A stretch of 64,000 nucleotides of DNA from Natronolimnobius baerhuensis. Lineage in GTDB: Archaea > Halobacteriota > Halobacteria > Halobacteriales > Natrialbaceae. The translations under genes and the position numbers were made by a program. Positions within the stretch are counted from its first letter, which is position 1. The number at the start of each line of letters is the position of its first letter. Shown here piece by piece: positions 47,046-55,947 of this stretch. Location of the stretch: NCBI RefSeq assembly GCF_002177135.1, contig NZ_MWPH01000001.1, positions 930,001-994,000 on the forward strand, in the 5' to 3' direction. Below the pieces are notes generated by a model. It did not search any database. It was not told where the DNA came from and worked only from the letters and a program-made list of their open reading frames with translations.

Positions 47046-49148
47046 TCAGTCGTCGTCCTCGAGCGCCGACGGCTCGTGGTCTGCGCTGAGTGAAGTGCGT
47101 TCGCCATCGCTCCCACCAGCAGCGGCTGACGTGCTCGTCTGTGAGTCCCAGAGATCGGCGTACGTCCCGGCTGCATCGATCAGTTCCTCGTGTGTCCCCG
47201 TCTCGATGACGTCGCCATCGTCCATGACGACGATTCGATCCGCATCCTGAATCGTCGAGAGTCGATGTGCAATGACGAACGCCGTCCGGTCGGCCGTGAG
47301 TTCGTCCAGATTCTGCTGGATCACCTGTTCCGTCTCGGTGTCGACGTCGCTCGTCGCCTCGTCCAGAACGATCACGTCGGGATCGTTGCAAATTGTCCGC
47401 GCAATCGAAACGCGCTGGCGCTGCCCGCCCGAGAGTTTGACCCCGCGTTCGCCGACCATTGTGTCGTAGCCCTCTGGAAGATCCTCGATAAAGTCGTCTG
47501 CGCCCGCCGCGACCGCCGCATCGCGGATTTGCTCATCGACCCGATCCGGCACCTCGTCGCCGTCGTCGGCCTCGAGAACAGTTCGGAACGTCTCGCCGTC
47601 ACCGTAGGCGATGTTCTCGCGGATCGTCCCGGAGAACATGTACGGATCCTGCTCGACGACGCCGATTCGATTCCGCAGCGTCTGCAGGTCGTACTCACGC
47701 ACATCGACGCCGTCGATTCGAACCGCACTCGAGTCGTCTGGGGAGTCGGACCAGCCGAGTTCTTCGTCCACGTCAGCGCTGCCAGCGCCACCAGCGTCGA
47801 CGTCGACACCGCCGTCCGCTCGCGTGTCGCTCTCGTGGCCGAACCCGCCGTCGACGTCGTAGAATCGTGGCACCAGCTTCAGGAGCGTCGATTTCCCCGA
47901 GCCGCTGGTTCCCGCAAAGCCAACCGTCTCTCCCGCGTCAACCTCGAGGTCGACCCCCTCGAGAATCTGCTCGCCGTCGTCGCTGTAGCTGAACTCGACG
48001 TTGTCAAACGAGACCTCGCCGGCGACGTGATCGGGTGCCGTCGCGTCCGGTGGCGACTGGATGTCGGAGTCAGTCGCGAGGATACCGAAGACGCGCTCGG
48101 CGCTGGATTTGGCCTTCTGGTAGTTGTTCGCGGTTTTCCCGATGCGGGTCATCGGGCCGTCGAGTTCCCGGAGGTACATGAAGAAGACGACGAACGTCCC
48201 GGCGGTTAGTCCGCCTGCGGTGACAACAGAGTAGCCACCGGCGACGAGAATCGAGACGAACATCGCGCCGACGAGTAGCCGAAGCGAGGCAAAAAACGCC
48301 TTTCGAACGGTGATCGCGCTGATCTTCTCGTCACGGTATCCCTCACTCTGTTCGGCGACGCGGCTGTTCTCGACGTCGTAGCGGTCGAACGATTTCACGA
48401 TTGCTGCCCCGCTGAGATTGTTCGACAGCCGTGTGTTGAGTTGGGCGACGCGTTCGCGGATACGCTTGTACTTCGGCTCGATCCACATGATGAATTTCGC
48501 CGTCGCAAGCGCGATGATCGGCACCGGGAGCAACACGAGCACGCCCAGCCACGGCGCGGTATAGAGCATGTAGCCACCAACCAGTCCAAAGATCATCGCA
48601 GCCTCCGTCAGCTGTCGAAGTTCGTTGTTGAAGAACTCCTCGAGGCGGTTGACGTCGCTGTTCAGGATGGCCATCATGCCGCCGGTCTGATGGTTGTTAA
48701 AGAACGACAGCGAGAGTTGTTGCATGTGGTCGTAGGTGTCAATTCGGAGGTCGTGTTGGATGTGCTGGGCCGTCGTCTGGAAGAAGTACCGCGAGAGATA
48801 GTGTGTGATCGCCTGAACGACGTATGCTCCGACGGTCAACGCGCCGAGATAATACAGCAGCGAGAGACGGTCACCGGTCTGTCCCTCTGGGATTGGCTCC
48901 GTCGGGACAAGCCCTGTCGCCGCAAGGAGTTGATCGACTCCGCCCGATTGCGTGATAACGAGGTCGATTGCCGCCGCGAGCATCAGCGCCGGAAACAGCC
49001 GCGCGGCACGGTTGATCATCGTCGAGACGAAGCCGATACACAGCGGTAGCCAGTACGGAATCGCATACTGGATTAGCTTCGCCATCGGGTTGCCGTCGAC
49101 TTCATCGCGAATTTCGTCGAAGCTCCCGTGTGGATCTGCGTCTGCCAT
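47046..49148 (-). CDS. ABC transporter, fused permease and ATPase (exporter type)
   Basis: A 700-residue half-transporter exporting lipid, drug or peptide. The N-terminal half has about six helices (from PYWLPLCIGFVSTMINRA onward) of the ABC exporter fold. The nucleotide-binding domain shows Walker A GTSGSGKST, Q-loop, signature LSGGQRQRV, Walker B VIVLDEATSDVD and H-loop IAHRLS. An acidic insertion of about 45 residues (DGGFGHESDTRADGGVDVDA then GSADVDEELGWSDSPDD) separates Walker A from VRIDGVDVREYD, longer than in most homologues. ATG at 49148 is preferred. It should work as a homodimer. Single gene; substrate unknown. Confidence 0.92.
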   Translation of the reverse strand: MADADPHGSFDEIRDEVDGNPMAKLIQYAIPYWLPLCIGFVSTMINRAARLFPALMLAAAIDLVITQSGGVDQLLAATGLVPTEPIPEGQTGDRLSLLYYLGALTVGAYVVQAITHYLSRYFFQTTAQHIQHDLRIDTYDHMQQLSLSFFNNHQTGGMMAILNSDVNRLEEFFNNELRQLTEAAMIFGLVGGYMLYTAPWLGVLVLLPVPIIALATAKFIMWIEPKYKRIRERVAQLNTRLSNNLSGAAIVKSFDRYDVENSRVAEQSEGYRDEKISAITVRKAFFASLRLLVGAMFVSILVAGGYSVVTAGGLTAGTFVVFFMYLRELDGPMTRIGKTANNYQKAKSSAERVFGILATDSDIQSPPDATAPDHVAGEVSFDNVEFSYSDDGEQILEGVDLEVDAGETVGFAGTSGSGKSTLLKLVPRFYDVDGGFGHESDTRADGGVDVDAGGAGSADVDEELGWSDSPDDSSAVRIDGVDVREYDLQTLRNRIGVVEQDPYMFSGTIRENIAYGDGETFRTVLEADDGDEVPDRVDEQIRDAAVAAGADDFIEDLPEGYDTMVGERGVKLSGGQRQRVSIARTICNDPDVIVLDEATSDVDTETEQVIQQNLDELTADRTAFVIAHRLSTIQDADRIVVMDDGDVIETGTHEELIDAAGTYADLWDSQTSTSAAAGGSDGERTSLSADHEPSALEDDD

Positions 49149-49334
49149 GTGTCGTAAGCGGGCTTCAGGTCTGGGCTCAAAAAATGACTCACAACCGGAA
49201 ACGATCACTTCCTCTCGCTCACAGCGAGAGTCAAGTTACAGAGAATCGAATCGCGAGACACCACTGACTGGCACTCGAGAACGGTCGCATACGTTTGATG
49301 TTCGGATCCGGGTCAGTTCCCGCCACGTTCGTAA

Positions 49335-50591
49335 TTACGGGAACGTGCCTGCTTCTTCGAACGCGTTTGCAACGCGCTCGATTGCAACGACGTAGGCAGC
49401 CGTTCGTGGATTGTCGAGGTCGTGTTCCTCGTAGCTCTCGACGAGTGCATCGAACGCCTCGACGATGATCGCCTCGAGTTCGTTGTTGACGCGCTCTTCG
49501 GTCCAGTAGAAGCGCTGGCGGTTCTGGACCCACTCGAAGTACGAGACCGTGACACCGCCGGCGTTAGCGAGAATGTCCGGGATAACAAAGCAGCCTTTGT
49601 CCTCGAGGACGCGATCCGCTTCGGGCGTCAGCGGGCCGTTTGCGGCTTCGGAAATAACATCGGCTGTGACGTCCTCGGCGAGGTCGCGGTTGATTGCGTT
49701 CTCGAGGGCGGCAGGAATCAACAGGTCGACATCGAGCGTGAGGACGTCCTCGTTCGTAATCTCCTCCTGACTTTCCTCGTAGCCGACGACACTGCCGGTT
49801 TCGTTCTTGTGGTGCTTGGCTGCGACAGGATCGAACCCATCTGGATTGTAAATCCCGCCGGAAGAGTCACTGGCGGCGATAACTGTTGCTCCCATTTCGT
49901 CGATCAGTTTCGCGGCGATCCAGCCGGCGTTGCCGTAGCCTTGCACGGCGACCGTCGCGCCTTCGAGGTCCTTCCCGAGATAATCAAAGGCCTCGCGAGC
50001 GGCGATAACCGTCGAGCGACCGGTTGCCTCGACGCGCCCTTCACTGCCGCCACTGGCGAGGTTTTTGCCCGTGATGACTCCTGGCTCGGTGGTGTTCTCG
50101 AGGTCCTCGTAGGTGTCTTTGATCCAGTTCATCTCCCGCTGGCCCGTGTTTACGTCAGGCGCGGGGATGTCACGGTCTTCACCGATCATCGGGCGCAGTT
50201 CCTTTGCGAACGTTCGGGTGAGACGCTCGAGTTCGCTCTCGGAGTACTCGGCCGGGTCGATGATGATGCCACCTTTGCCGCCGCCGAGTGGAATGTCGAC
50301 GATTGCAGTCTTGTAGGTCATCCAACCGGAGAGTGCTTTGACCTCATCGCGCGAGACGTGTGGGTGGTAGCGAATGCCCCCTTTGTACGGACCACGGTCG
50401 CCGTTGAACTGCGAGCGAAACGCCTTGAAACGCTCGAGTGTGCCATCGTCCTGTTCGACGGTGAGGTTCGTCTCGAGAACGCGCTCGGGGTGTTTGAGGC
50501 GCTCGATGACGTCGTCCTCGACATCGAGATGGGTCGCAGCCTCATCGACCTGTGATTGCAGACTTTCGAACGGATTTACGTCAGGAGCCAT
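49335..50591 (-). CDS. gdh: Glutamate dehydrogenase
   Basis: A 418-residue NAD(P)-dependent glutamate dehydrogenase of the hexameric GDH-I type, linking ammonia assimilation and glutamate breakdown to 2-oxoglutarate. It has the substrate loop [11 protein letters not shown], the catalytic region [10 protein letters not shown] with Lys, [17 protein letters not shown], and the Rossmann motif [17 protein letters not shown]. Cofactor preference is not clear from sequence. The 121 bases upstream are A/T-rich; minus-strand CACGTTTATTTTGG (50613-50626) is a likely TATA box. Single gene; the next gene upstream (HpcH type) is 121 bases away. Confidence 0.95.
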   Translation of the reverse strand: MAPDVNPFESLQSQVDEAATHLDVEDDVIERLKHPERVLETNLTVEQDDGTLERFKAFRSQFNGDRGPYKGGIRYHPHVSRDEVKALSGWMTYKTAIVDIPLGGGKGGIIIDPAEYSESELERLTRTFAKELRPMIGEDRDIPAPDVNTGQREMNWIKDTYEDLENTTEPGVITGKNLASGGSEGRVEATGRSTVIAAREAFDYLGKDLEGATVAVQGYGNAGWIAAKLIDEMGATVIAASDSSGGIYNPDGFDPVAAKHHKNETGSVVGYEESQEEITNEDVLTLDVDLLIPAALENAINRDLAEDVTADVISEAANGPLTPEADRVLEDKGCFVIPDILANAGGVTVSYFEWVQNRQRFYWTEERVNNELEAIIVEAFDALVESYEEHDLDNPRTAAYVVAIERVANAFEEAGTFP

Positions 50592-50712
50592 GTGAGTGGG
50601 TTACGAGGAAACCAAAATAAACGTGGCGAATACACCTCATAGTCATAAAATAACAATATAAGGTATATTCACTAGATTATATATTGTACACTATCTGTCG
50701 GCTCTCTCGAGA
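50592..50712. promoter_or_regulatory. A/T-rich region before gdh, after the aldolase gene
   Basis: About 121 bases unusually rich in A and T, including ATATAAGGTATATTC and TTATATATTG. The part near 50613-50626 should hold the gdh promoter; the rest probably contains the transcription stop of the aldolase gene (minus strand). Confidence 0.4.
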
Positions 50713-51582
50713 TTACCATACGGCTGCTGCGACGGCACGGTCTCGGATCTGCTGTGCTTGTGCGAGTAGTGGTGCATCGATCATTTCGCCATCGACCTCG
50801 AAGACGCCCTTACCGGCCACCTCGGCCTCGCGAGCCGCCGCGAGAACGCGTTTGGCCCACTCGCGGTCCGCAACGGATGGGGTAAAGCCGTCGTTGATCG
50901 GCCCGACCTGTGCGGGATGAATCGCCAGTTTTCCGTCGTAGCCGAGTTCGTTCGCGAAAGCCGTCTCCTCGCGTAGCGCCTGTTCGTCGTCGAAATCAGT
51001 CACGAGCGTATCGATGGCTGTACAGTCATGAACCGCTGCTGCGAGCACAACGCGTTCGCGTGCGTACAGAATCTCGGTTCCCTCAGCAGTCCGCGTCGCG
51101 CCAATATCGGCTGCGAGGTCTTCAGCACCGAAGACGAGCGCATCCGTCGCCGGAACCGCAGCGATTTCGGGTGCTGCAAGGACACCGCGTGCCTGCTCAA
51201 TGAGCGCAAAGATCGGACACGGGTAGTCAGCAGACTCGAGTGCAGTGGCGAGGTCACGGACAGCGTCGGGGTCGGCGACTTTCGGCAAGACGACGCTATC
51301 GAGTCGCAACTCGTTGGCGTCACCCACCCGCGCCGAAACGACCTGCTCGAGATCAGTCTCCCACTGGCTAGGCTCGGCGTTGACCCGCACACACACTTCG
51401 CAGTCCGGGTCGAACGATGGGTCAGTCAGGACGTCCCTGACTGCTGCTCTCGCATCGGCCTTCCGTGCGGGTGAGACGGCATCCTCGAGGTCAAAGACGA
51501 CTACGTCAGCGTCAGTTTGGACTGCCTTCCGAAGGAGTGCTGGCTGGTCGCCGGGTGAAAACAGGACGCTTCTGCGAGCCAT
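50713..51582 (-). CDS. HpcH/HpaI aldolase / citrate-lyase beta family protein
   Basis: A 289-residue TIM-barrel enzyme of the CitE-like family: RRSVLFSPGDQPALLRKAVQTDADVVVFDLEDAV, EVCVRVNAEPSQWE, the metal Glu/Asp region FGAEDLAADIGAT, and AIHPAQVGPINDGFTPS. These sequences match malyl- or citramalyl-CoA lyases and CitE-like proteins that cleave hydroxyacyl-CoA. Without the citrate-lyase alpha and gamma subunits, a CoA-ester lyase or hydrolase role is likelier. ATG at 51582 is used; an earlier GTG (51588) adds two residues. It may act in amino-acid or acyl-CoA breakdown. Confidence 0.88.
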   Translation of the reverse strand: MARRSVLFSPGDQPALLRKAVQTDADVVVFDLEDAVSPARKADARAAVRDVLTDPSFDPDCEVCVRVNAEPSQWETDLEQVVSARVGDANELRLDSVVLPKVADPDAVRDLATALESADYPCPIFALIEQARGVLAAPEIAAVPATDALVFGAEDLAADIGATRTAEGTEILYARERVVLAAAVHDCTAIDTLVTDFDDEQALREETAFANELGYDGKLAIHPAQVGPINDGFTPSVADREWAKRVLAAAREAEVAGKGVFEVDGEMIDAPLLAQAQQIRDRAVAAAVW

Positions 51583-51691
51583 AGTCACATATGAACGGCC
51601 GGCACTGTGAAACTATGGCAGAGACTGCTGGAGACGATGAGTGCCAGCGGCCCGACCGAACTGAGGGGTAGAACGTGTCGCCGACTGTCGT

Positions 51692-52207
51692 TCAGCGAGG
51701 GTATCGTTGCCGCACGAGGGTCGCCGACGAGAACTTGTCTGAAAAAGCGGTACGTTGCAAATGCCCAGACTCGAGAAACAGCCACAGCCGATCTCGAGGC
51801 GGCCTCGAGAGCGTCATCAACCCGGTGCCAGTGACGACAATTCCCTGCAGCGCTCGCACAGCGATAAACGACGCACTCGAGTCGACTGCGGGAAAGAGCG
51901 CATAGACCGCAATCCCCATGCCAAGGACAGTCAGAAGGACGTAGCGTTTGTCGAATCGGTCGCCAGCCCACGAGAGCGGAATAACAGCAATTGTCTGTGC
52001 AATGGTGTACCCGGACGTGTACAACCCGACGATGAGACCCGCACTGATCGTCAATCCAAGAACAGTCGTGTCACTCGGATTGAGGACGTTGATGTAGTAC
52101 GGTAACAGCGTTACGAGCGTGATAAAGCCAAACCCTTCTGCAAATCGCGACAGATAGAGTGTCCAAAACTGTAGCCGGTCCTCGTTCACTCTCGCCGGTT
52201 TCGTCAC
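51692..52207 (-). pseudogene. Truncated MFS transporter remnant
   Basis: The first about 132 codons encode the N-terminal four to five helices of a major facilitator: LSRFAEGFGFITLVTLLPYY, GLTISAGLIVGLYTSGYTIA, AGDRFDKRYVLLTVLGMGIAV (the A-loop motif GDRFDKR) and SSASFIAVRALQGIVVTGTG. After GLMTL the frame turns into Arg/Leu-rich sequence and stops, about 270 residues short of a full transporter. Neither shifted frame downstream (51589-51691) restores MFS sequence, so the rest is deleted rather than frameshifted. The protein would not transport. Confidence 0.7.
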
Positions 52208-52282
52208 CCGCTACATAGGTATTTCGAACCGAAATACGCCTCGAGTGAGTGGTCCAGAAAGAGACCGACATCCGTCGGTCGA

Positions 52283-52816
52283 TTACGTACTCGTCGGCGC
52301 GTTCTCGCCGAACTGCTCGCGCACTTTCTCAACTTTCGGCGCGGCATGCATCGTGCAGTAGGCATCGTTTGGATTCTTCTCGAAGTAGTCCTGATGATAC
52401 TCCTCCGCCTCGTAGAACTCCTCGAGTGGTTCGATCTCAGTCACGATTCCGTCGTACAGCCCATCGTTCTCGAGCGCTTCGACGAACTGGGTCGCAGTCT
52501 CGAGTTGGTCGCGGCCGTGGGTGTAAATCGCCGAGCGATACTGCGAGCCAACGTCAGGACCCTCTCGGTCTTTCGTCGTCGGGTCGTGAATCGTGAAAAA
52601 GACCTCGAGCAGGTCAGGATACGTGATCTCGTCCGTCTCGTACTCGAGCTGGACGACCTCGGCGTGGCCGGTCGACTCCGAACAGACTGCCTCGTAGGTC
52701 GGGTTTTCGACGTGGCCGCCGGCGTACCCAGAGGTGACAGCGTCGACGCCCTCGAGTTGCTTGAACGCGGCTTCGACACACCAGAAACATCCGCCGCCAA
52801 ACGTTGCGTGGGCCAT
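52283..52816 (-). CDS. msrA: Peptide-methionine (S)-S-oxide reductase MsrA
   Basis: MsrA repairs methionine-S-sulfoxide in proteins. The 177-residue protein has the catalytic GCFWCVE (C10, with C13 near), the substrate residues TSGYAGGHVENPTYEAVCSE, the core YETDEITYPDLLEVFF, DVGSQYRSAIY and the family's YHQDYFEKNPNDAYC. The length is normal. The recycling cysteine in NDAYCTMHA may reduce the sulfenic acid together with thioredoxin. Probably oxidative-stress related. It is monocistronic between the MFS remnant and the DapA-like gene. Confidence 0.95.
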   Translation of the reverse strand: MAHATFGGGCFWCVEAAFKQLEGVDAVTSGYAGGHVENPTYEAVCSESTGHAEVVQLEYETDEITYPDLLEVFFTIHDPTTKDREGPDVGSQYRSAIYTHGRDQLETATQFVEALENDGLYDGIVTEIEPLEEFYEAEEYHQDYFEKNPNDAYCTMHAAPKVEKVREQFGENAPTST

Positions 52817-52864
52817 ACCCGTCCTAGGAGGTGAGCGAGGAAAGGGGTGACGGATGGCGGCCTG

Positions 52865-53776
52865 TTAGATCAGATCGAGCGTCCGAAGCGTTCGCTCGAG
52901 TTGGACTTCTTCCCGGTCGCTCATGCGCTGGAGCGGCCGGCGCATCGGGCCGGGGTCGAACTCGACCTCGGGATGTAAGTCGAGTGCGGACTTCACGCCG
53001 CCGAGGTAGGGACCACGGTCGATTGCCTTCCAGATATCGAAGACGGTGCTCTGGAGTTCGCGAGCGCGTGCCTCTTCGCCGTCGATGTAGGACTCATACA
53101 GGTCGACAGTCAGTTCCGGAAAGACGTTCGAGACGGCACTAACGAGACCCGTACAGCCAATCTCGAGTTCAGCGAACAACAGCGAGTCGAGTCCAGCGAG
53201 GTATGTCAGGTCCGGATTCTGGTCGATAGCCTGGCCGAGCCATGCGACGTCACCACTCGAGTCTTTGACGCCGACGATGCCATCGATAGCAGCGATGCGG
53301 TCGAGCGTCTCTAACTCGAGTTTGTTGCCCATCCGCGCTGGGAAGTGGTAGATATACACCGGAATATCGACCGCGTCAACGACCCGCTCGTAGTGTTCGA
53401 CGATGGCCTCGCTATCGATTGGATAGTAGTAGGGAATCCCAACGACGACAGCGTCTGCACCGTGTTCCTCGGCATCTCGAGCATACGAGACGGTGTTTCG
53501 GGTACTCGGCGCGCTGACGCCGGCGATCACCGGCACCTCGTCGCCGACTTCCTCGACGACAGCACCGATGACCGCCGCGCGCTCGTCGGGTTTGAGCATC
53601 GGAAACTCGCCGTTCGTCCCGAGCGGGAACACCCCGTGAACACCGCGGTCAACGACGAATCGGGCGTGAGCCGCCGTCGCCTCGAGGTCGAGTTCTTCAT
53701 CGGCCGTATACGCCGTGATCGTCGGCGGAATGACACCGCGTATCGATACGTCGTGAGTCGGTCCTGTTGACGTCAT
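52865..53776 (-). CDS. DapA/NAL-family aldolase (class I)
   Basis: A 303-residue TIM-barrel aldolase that forms a Schiff base with its substrate. Visible residues: GTNGEFPM (carboxylate binding, near 53), the Tyr in YIYHFPARMGN (Y143), and the lysine of GVKDSSGD (K171). The YHFP motif with R after it resembles 2-keto-3-deoxygluconate aldolase and N-acetylneuraminate lyase more than dihydrodipicolinate synthase. No lysine-pathway gene is near. It may act in sugar-acid breakdown. The TATA-like GATTAATACGAT upstream (minus strand, near 53803) precedes the ATG at 53776 with the expected spacing. Confidence 0.9.
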   Translation of the reverse strand: MTSTGPTHDVSIRGVIPPTITAYTADEELDLEATAAHARFVVDRGVHGVFPLGTNGEFPMLKPDERAAVIGAVVEEVGDEVPVIAGVSAPSTRNTVSYARDAEEHGADAVVVGIPYYYPIDSEAIVEHYERVVDAVDIPVYIYHFPARMGNKLELETLDRIAAIDGIVGVKDSSGDVAWLGQAIDQNPDLTYLAGLDSLLFAELEIGCTGLVSAVSNVFPELTVDLYESYIDGEEARARELQSTVFDIWKAIDRGPYLGGVKSALDLHPEVEFDPGPMRRPLQRMSDREEVQLERTLRTLDLI

Positions 53777-53848
53777 CTGTCGAGACGGTCGCGGAAATAT
53801 CGTATTAATCTATCGCTATGTAGTCACCAAAATTAACTCGCATGTTCG

Positions 53849-54505
53849 TTATGAGTTCCAGACCAACAGCGCGCCGTCGTCGAGTCGCTCGAGTGTCTCG
53901 AGTTCGAGCGTCGGAAAGTTGGTGACGAACCCATCGCCGTCGGCCAGCGTCGGCGCGTCGCGGCCACCGATGATCGTCGGCCCGACGAACACGCGGAGTT
54001 CGTCAACCAGCCCGTTTTCGAACAGCGAAAAGATGAGTTCCCCGCCGCCTTCGACCATGATCTGCTCGAGGCCGGCGGCCTGGAGCGCCGCGAACGCGCG
54101 AAGGAGGTCGACACGGTCGTCGCCCGCGGTCACGAGTTCTGCGTGATCGGCGAGATCCATCCGTCGCCCGACAGGAGCGGCCTCGCTGACACAGACATAG
54201 GTTTCGGCCTCGTCTGTGAGCACAGCAGCATCGACTGGCGTGCGGGCTTTCGAGTCGATGACGACTCGAGCGGGTTGGGAGGACTGTCCATCTGTGCGAC
54301 GCTGCTCGCACAGCGCGTCATCTTTGACGGTGAGGCGTGGATCGTCCGCGAGAACGGTCCCGACGCCGACGACGACAGCATCGCGGTCTGCTCGCAGGCG
54401 GTCGACGCGGTCGAAATCCGACTCACCGCTGATCGAAATCTGTTCGCGGCGCCTCGAGGAGAGTTTTCCGTCCGCGCTCATGGCGGCGTTGACGACGACG
54501 TGCAT
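53849..54505 (-). CDS. arfC: 2,5-diamino-6-(ribosylamino)-4(3H)-pyrimidinone 5'-phosphate reductase
   Basis: An archaeal riboflavin and deazaflavin (F420) pathway enzyme that reduces the ribose side chain of the pyrimidine intermediate with NAD(P)H. The 218-residue protein is a single RibD-C/DHFR-like domain: MHVVVNAAMSADGKLSSRR, DFDRVDRLRADRDAVVVGVGTVLADDP, ARVVIDSKARTP, IMVEGGGELIFSLFENGLVDE and VGPTIIGG. It lacks the deaminase half of bacterial RibD, as expected. ATG at 54505 is preferred; the 21-codon extension upstream is Cys/Arg-rich. The opposite strand upstream holds an odd open frame. Confidence 0.9.
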   Translation of the reverse strand: MHVVVNAAMSADGKLSSRRREQISISGESDFDRVDRLRADRDAVVVGVGTVLADDPRLTVKDDALCEQRRTDGQSSQPARVVIDSKARTPVDAAVLTDEAETYVCVSEAAPVGRRMDLADHAELVTAGDDRVDLLRAFAALQAAGLEQIMVEGGGELIFSLFENGLVDELRVFVGPTIIGGRDAPTLADGDGFVTNFPTLELETLERLDDGALLVWNS

Positions 54506-54603
54506 ACGTCTGCTGTGTTGGCCGGCACAATGAACGCACCGCCCGCCGACGACTCGAGGTTGGGACATCGTCGCCCAGCACGGAAACGGGAAACACCTTC
54601 GAA

Positions 54604-54810
54604 TGTGGACACGAGAGCGCTACACATGCGACGCCACGCCTCCTCGCAACCCTCGGTAGTACACCGCAGGGGCGACTGGTTCGCATCCAGCACGCATACG
54701 GGTGGACTCCCGAAACGGTTCGCGTGACGCTGACCAACGGCCGCGACTCGACTGAGACCACGACCAGCGACGGAACGCGCTCGGCCGTGACTAGCGCCCG
54801 TTCTACGTGA
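54604..54810 (+). other. Open frame with coding-like codon use but no start codon
   Basis: Sixty-eight codons before a TGA read CGHESATHATPRLLATL, then STPQGRLVRIQHAYGWTPET and VRVTLTNGRDSTETT with Cys/His early. Third positions are strongly C/G, as in real genes here, and no in-frame stop occurs. Yet no ATG, GTG or TTG lies in frame for at least 30 codons upstream. An ATG in the next frame at 54628 would need a frameshift to enter it. It may be a decayed gene fragment. No family recognised. Confidence 0.3.
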
Positions 54811-54833
54811 ACTATTAACACGAATCGGCGAGT

Positions 54834-55061
54834 ATGACACGCATGAGTTGTCCGTATCTCGAGTATCGACAGAACGCAGACGGCCACTCGTTCGACACCG
54901 CTCGCGCGTACTGCATGGTGGCGAACCAGTTCGTCCAGCCAATGCGCGCTGACATCTGCGCCGACCGGTACGACCTCGCTCACGACCGCAACTGTGAGAT
55001 TTTCCTCGAGCACGCCGACTCGGAACGCAATGGCGATGCTACCGATGGAGAACCATCGTGA
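54834..55061 (+). CDS. Small four-cysteine protein, probably zinc-binding
   Basis: A 75-residue protein beginning MTRMSCPYLEYRQNADGHSF, then DTARAYCMVANQFVQPMRAD and ICADRYDLAHDRNCEIFLEH. Cysteines at 6, 27, 42 and 54 and nearby His residues could bind zinc or an iron centre. Similar proteins recur in haloarchaea, as I recall. An A/T box (AACTATTAAC, 54810-54819) is consistent with an almost leaderless transcript; either this ATG or that at 54843 may start it. Its stop overlaps the GTG of the BKACE gene, so the two are coupled. Confidence 0.75.
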   Translation: MTRMSCPYLEYRQNADGHSFDTARAYCMVANQFVQPMRADICADRYDLAHDRNCEIFLEHADSERNGDATDGEPS

Positions 55062-55900
55062 GTTACGACGACTATCTCGCGGGTGAGCCGATGATCATCA
55101 CAGCAGCGCTGACCGGCGGCGTTCACGGCAAAGAGGCGAATCCGAACCTGCCCGAGACGCCCGACGAAATCGGCCGAGCAGCCGCGGCAGTCGAGGCGGC
55201 CGGCGCATCGGTCGTCCACCTGCACGCACGGCAGCCGAACGGCGAGCGCACGTTCGCCACGGAACGGTTTCAGGAAATCGACGACGCTGTTCGGCGGCAC
55301 GCCGATGACATCATCATCCAGCACTCGACTGGCGGAACGGGCGTGCCGGACGCCGACCGCCACCTGCCGCTGCGGACGGAGCCAGCCCCAGAGATGGCCT
55401 CGCTTGACATGGGGCCGCTGAACCGCTACGACCACCTCACCAGCGAGAACACCCGCGGACTCGTCGACTCGCTGCACGCGGAGATGGTCGACCGCGACAT
55501 TAAGCCGGAACTCGAGGTGTTCAACGACGGCCACCTGAACGAGGTCCACGGGTTACTCGAGCGACGCAATCTCGCCGACCCCGTCTACGCGACGCTTATC
55601 TTCGGCACCGGCACGCTGACGCCGCCACGGCCGCGAAACTTCCTGAACGCCATTGACAACCTTCCCGACGGCGCACAGTTCAACACGCTCGGCTTCGGTC
55701 GCCACCAGCTTCCGTTTGCGACGATGGGGACGCTCTGTGGCGGTCACGTCCGGGTCGGACTCGAGGACAACGTCTACTATCGCCGAGGCGAACTCGCAAC
55801 GAGCAATGCCCAACTGGTCGAACGGGTCGTCCATCTTGCGGAAGAACTCGGTCGGGACGTGGCGACGCCGTCGACCGCGCGGGAGTGTCTGTCTCTTTGA
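55058..55900 (+). CDS. BKACE-family (DUF849) beta-keto acid cleavage enzyme
   Basis: A 280-residue TIM-barrel enzyme of the beta-keto acid cleavage family, which transfers an acyl group to acetyl-CoA with release of acetoacetate. ITAALTGGVHGKEANPNLPETPDEI, VHLHARQPNGERT (zinc-binding HLH) and STGGTGVPDADRH are family motifs, and GHVRVGLEDNVYY is the classic C-terminal one. The 3-keto-5-aminohexanoate branch is known from lysine fermentation, but other keto acids are possible; the substrate pocket cannot be read here. GTG start at 55058 overlaps the previous stop by four bases (GTGA). Confidence 0.92.
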   Translation: MSYDDYLAGEPMIITAALTGGVHGKEANPNLPETPDEIGRAAAAVEAAGASVVHLHARQPNGERTFATERFQEIDDAVRRHADDIIIQHSTGGTGVPDADRHLPLRTEPAPEMASLDMGPLNRYDHLTSENTRGLVDSLHAEMVDRDIKPELEVFNDGHLNEVHGLLERRNLADPVYATLIFGTGTLTPPRPRNFLNAIDNLPDGAQFNTLGFGRHQLPFATMGTLCGGHVRVGLEDNVYYRRGELATSNAQLVERVVHLAEELGRDVATPSTARECLSL

Positions 55901-55947
55901 TACGATAGGGAGCTGCGATAGGACCTCTCTCTCTCACGCCGTTGTTA

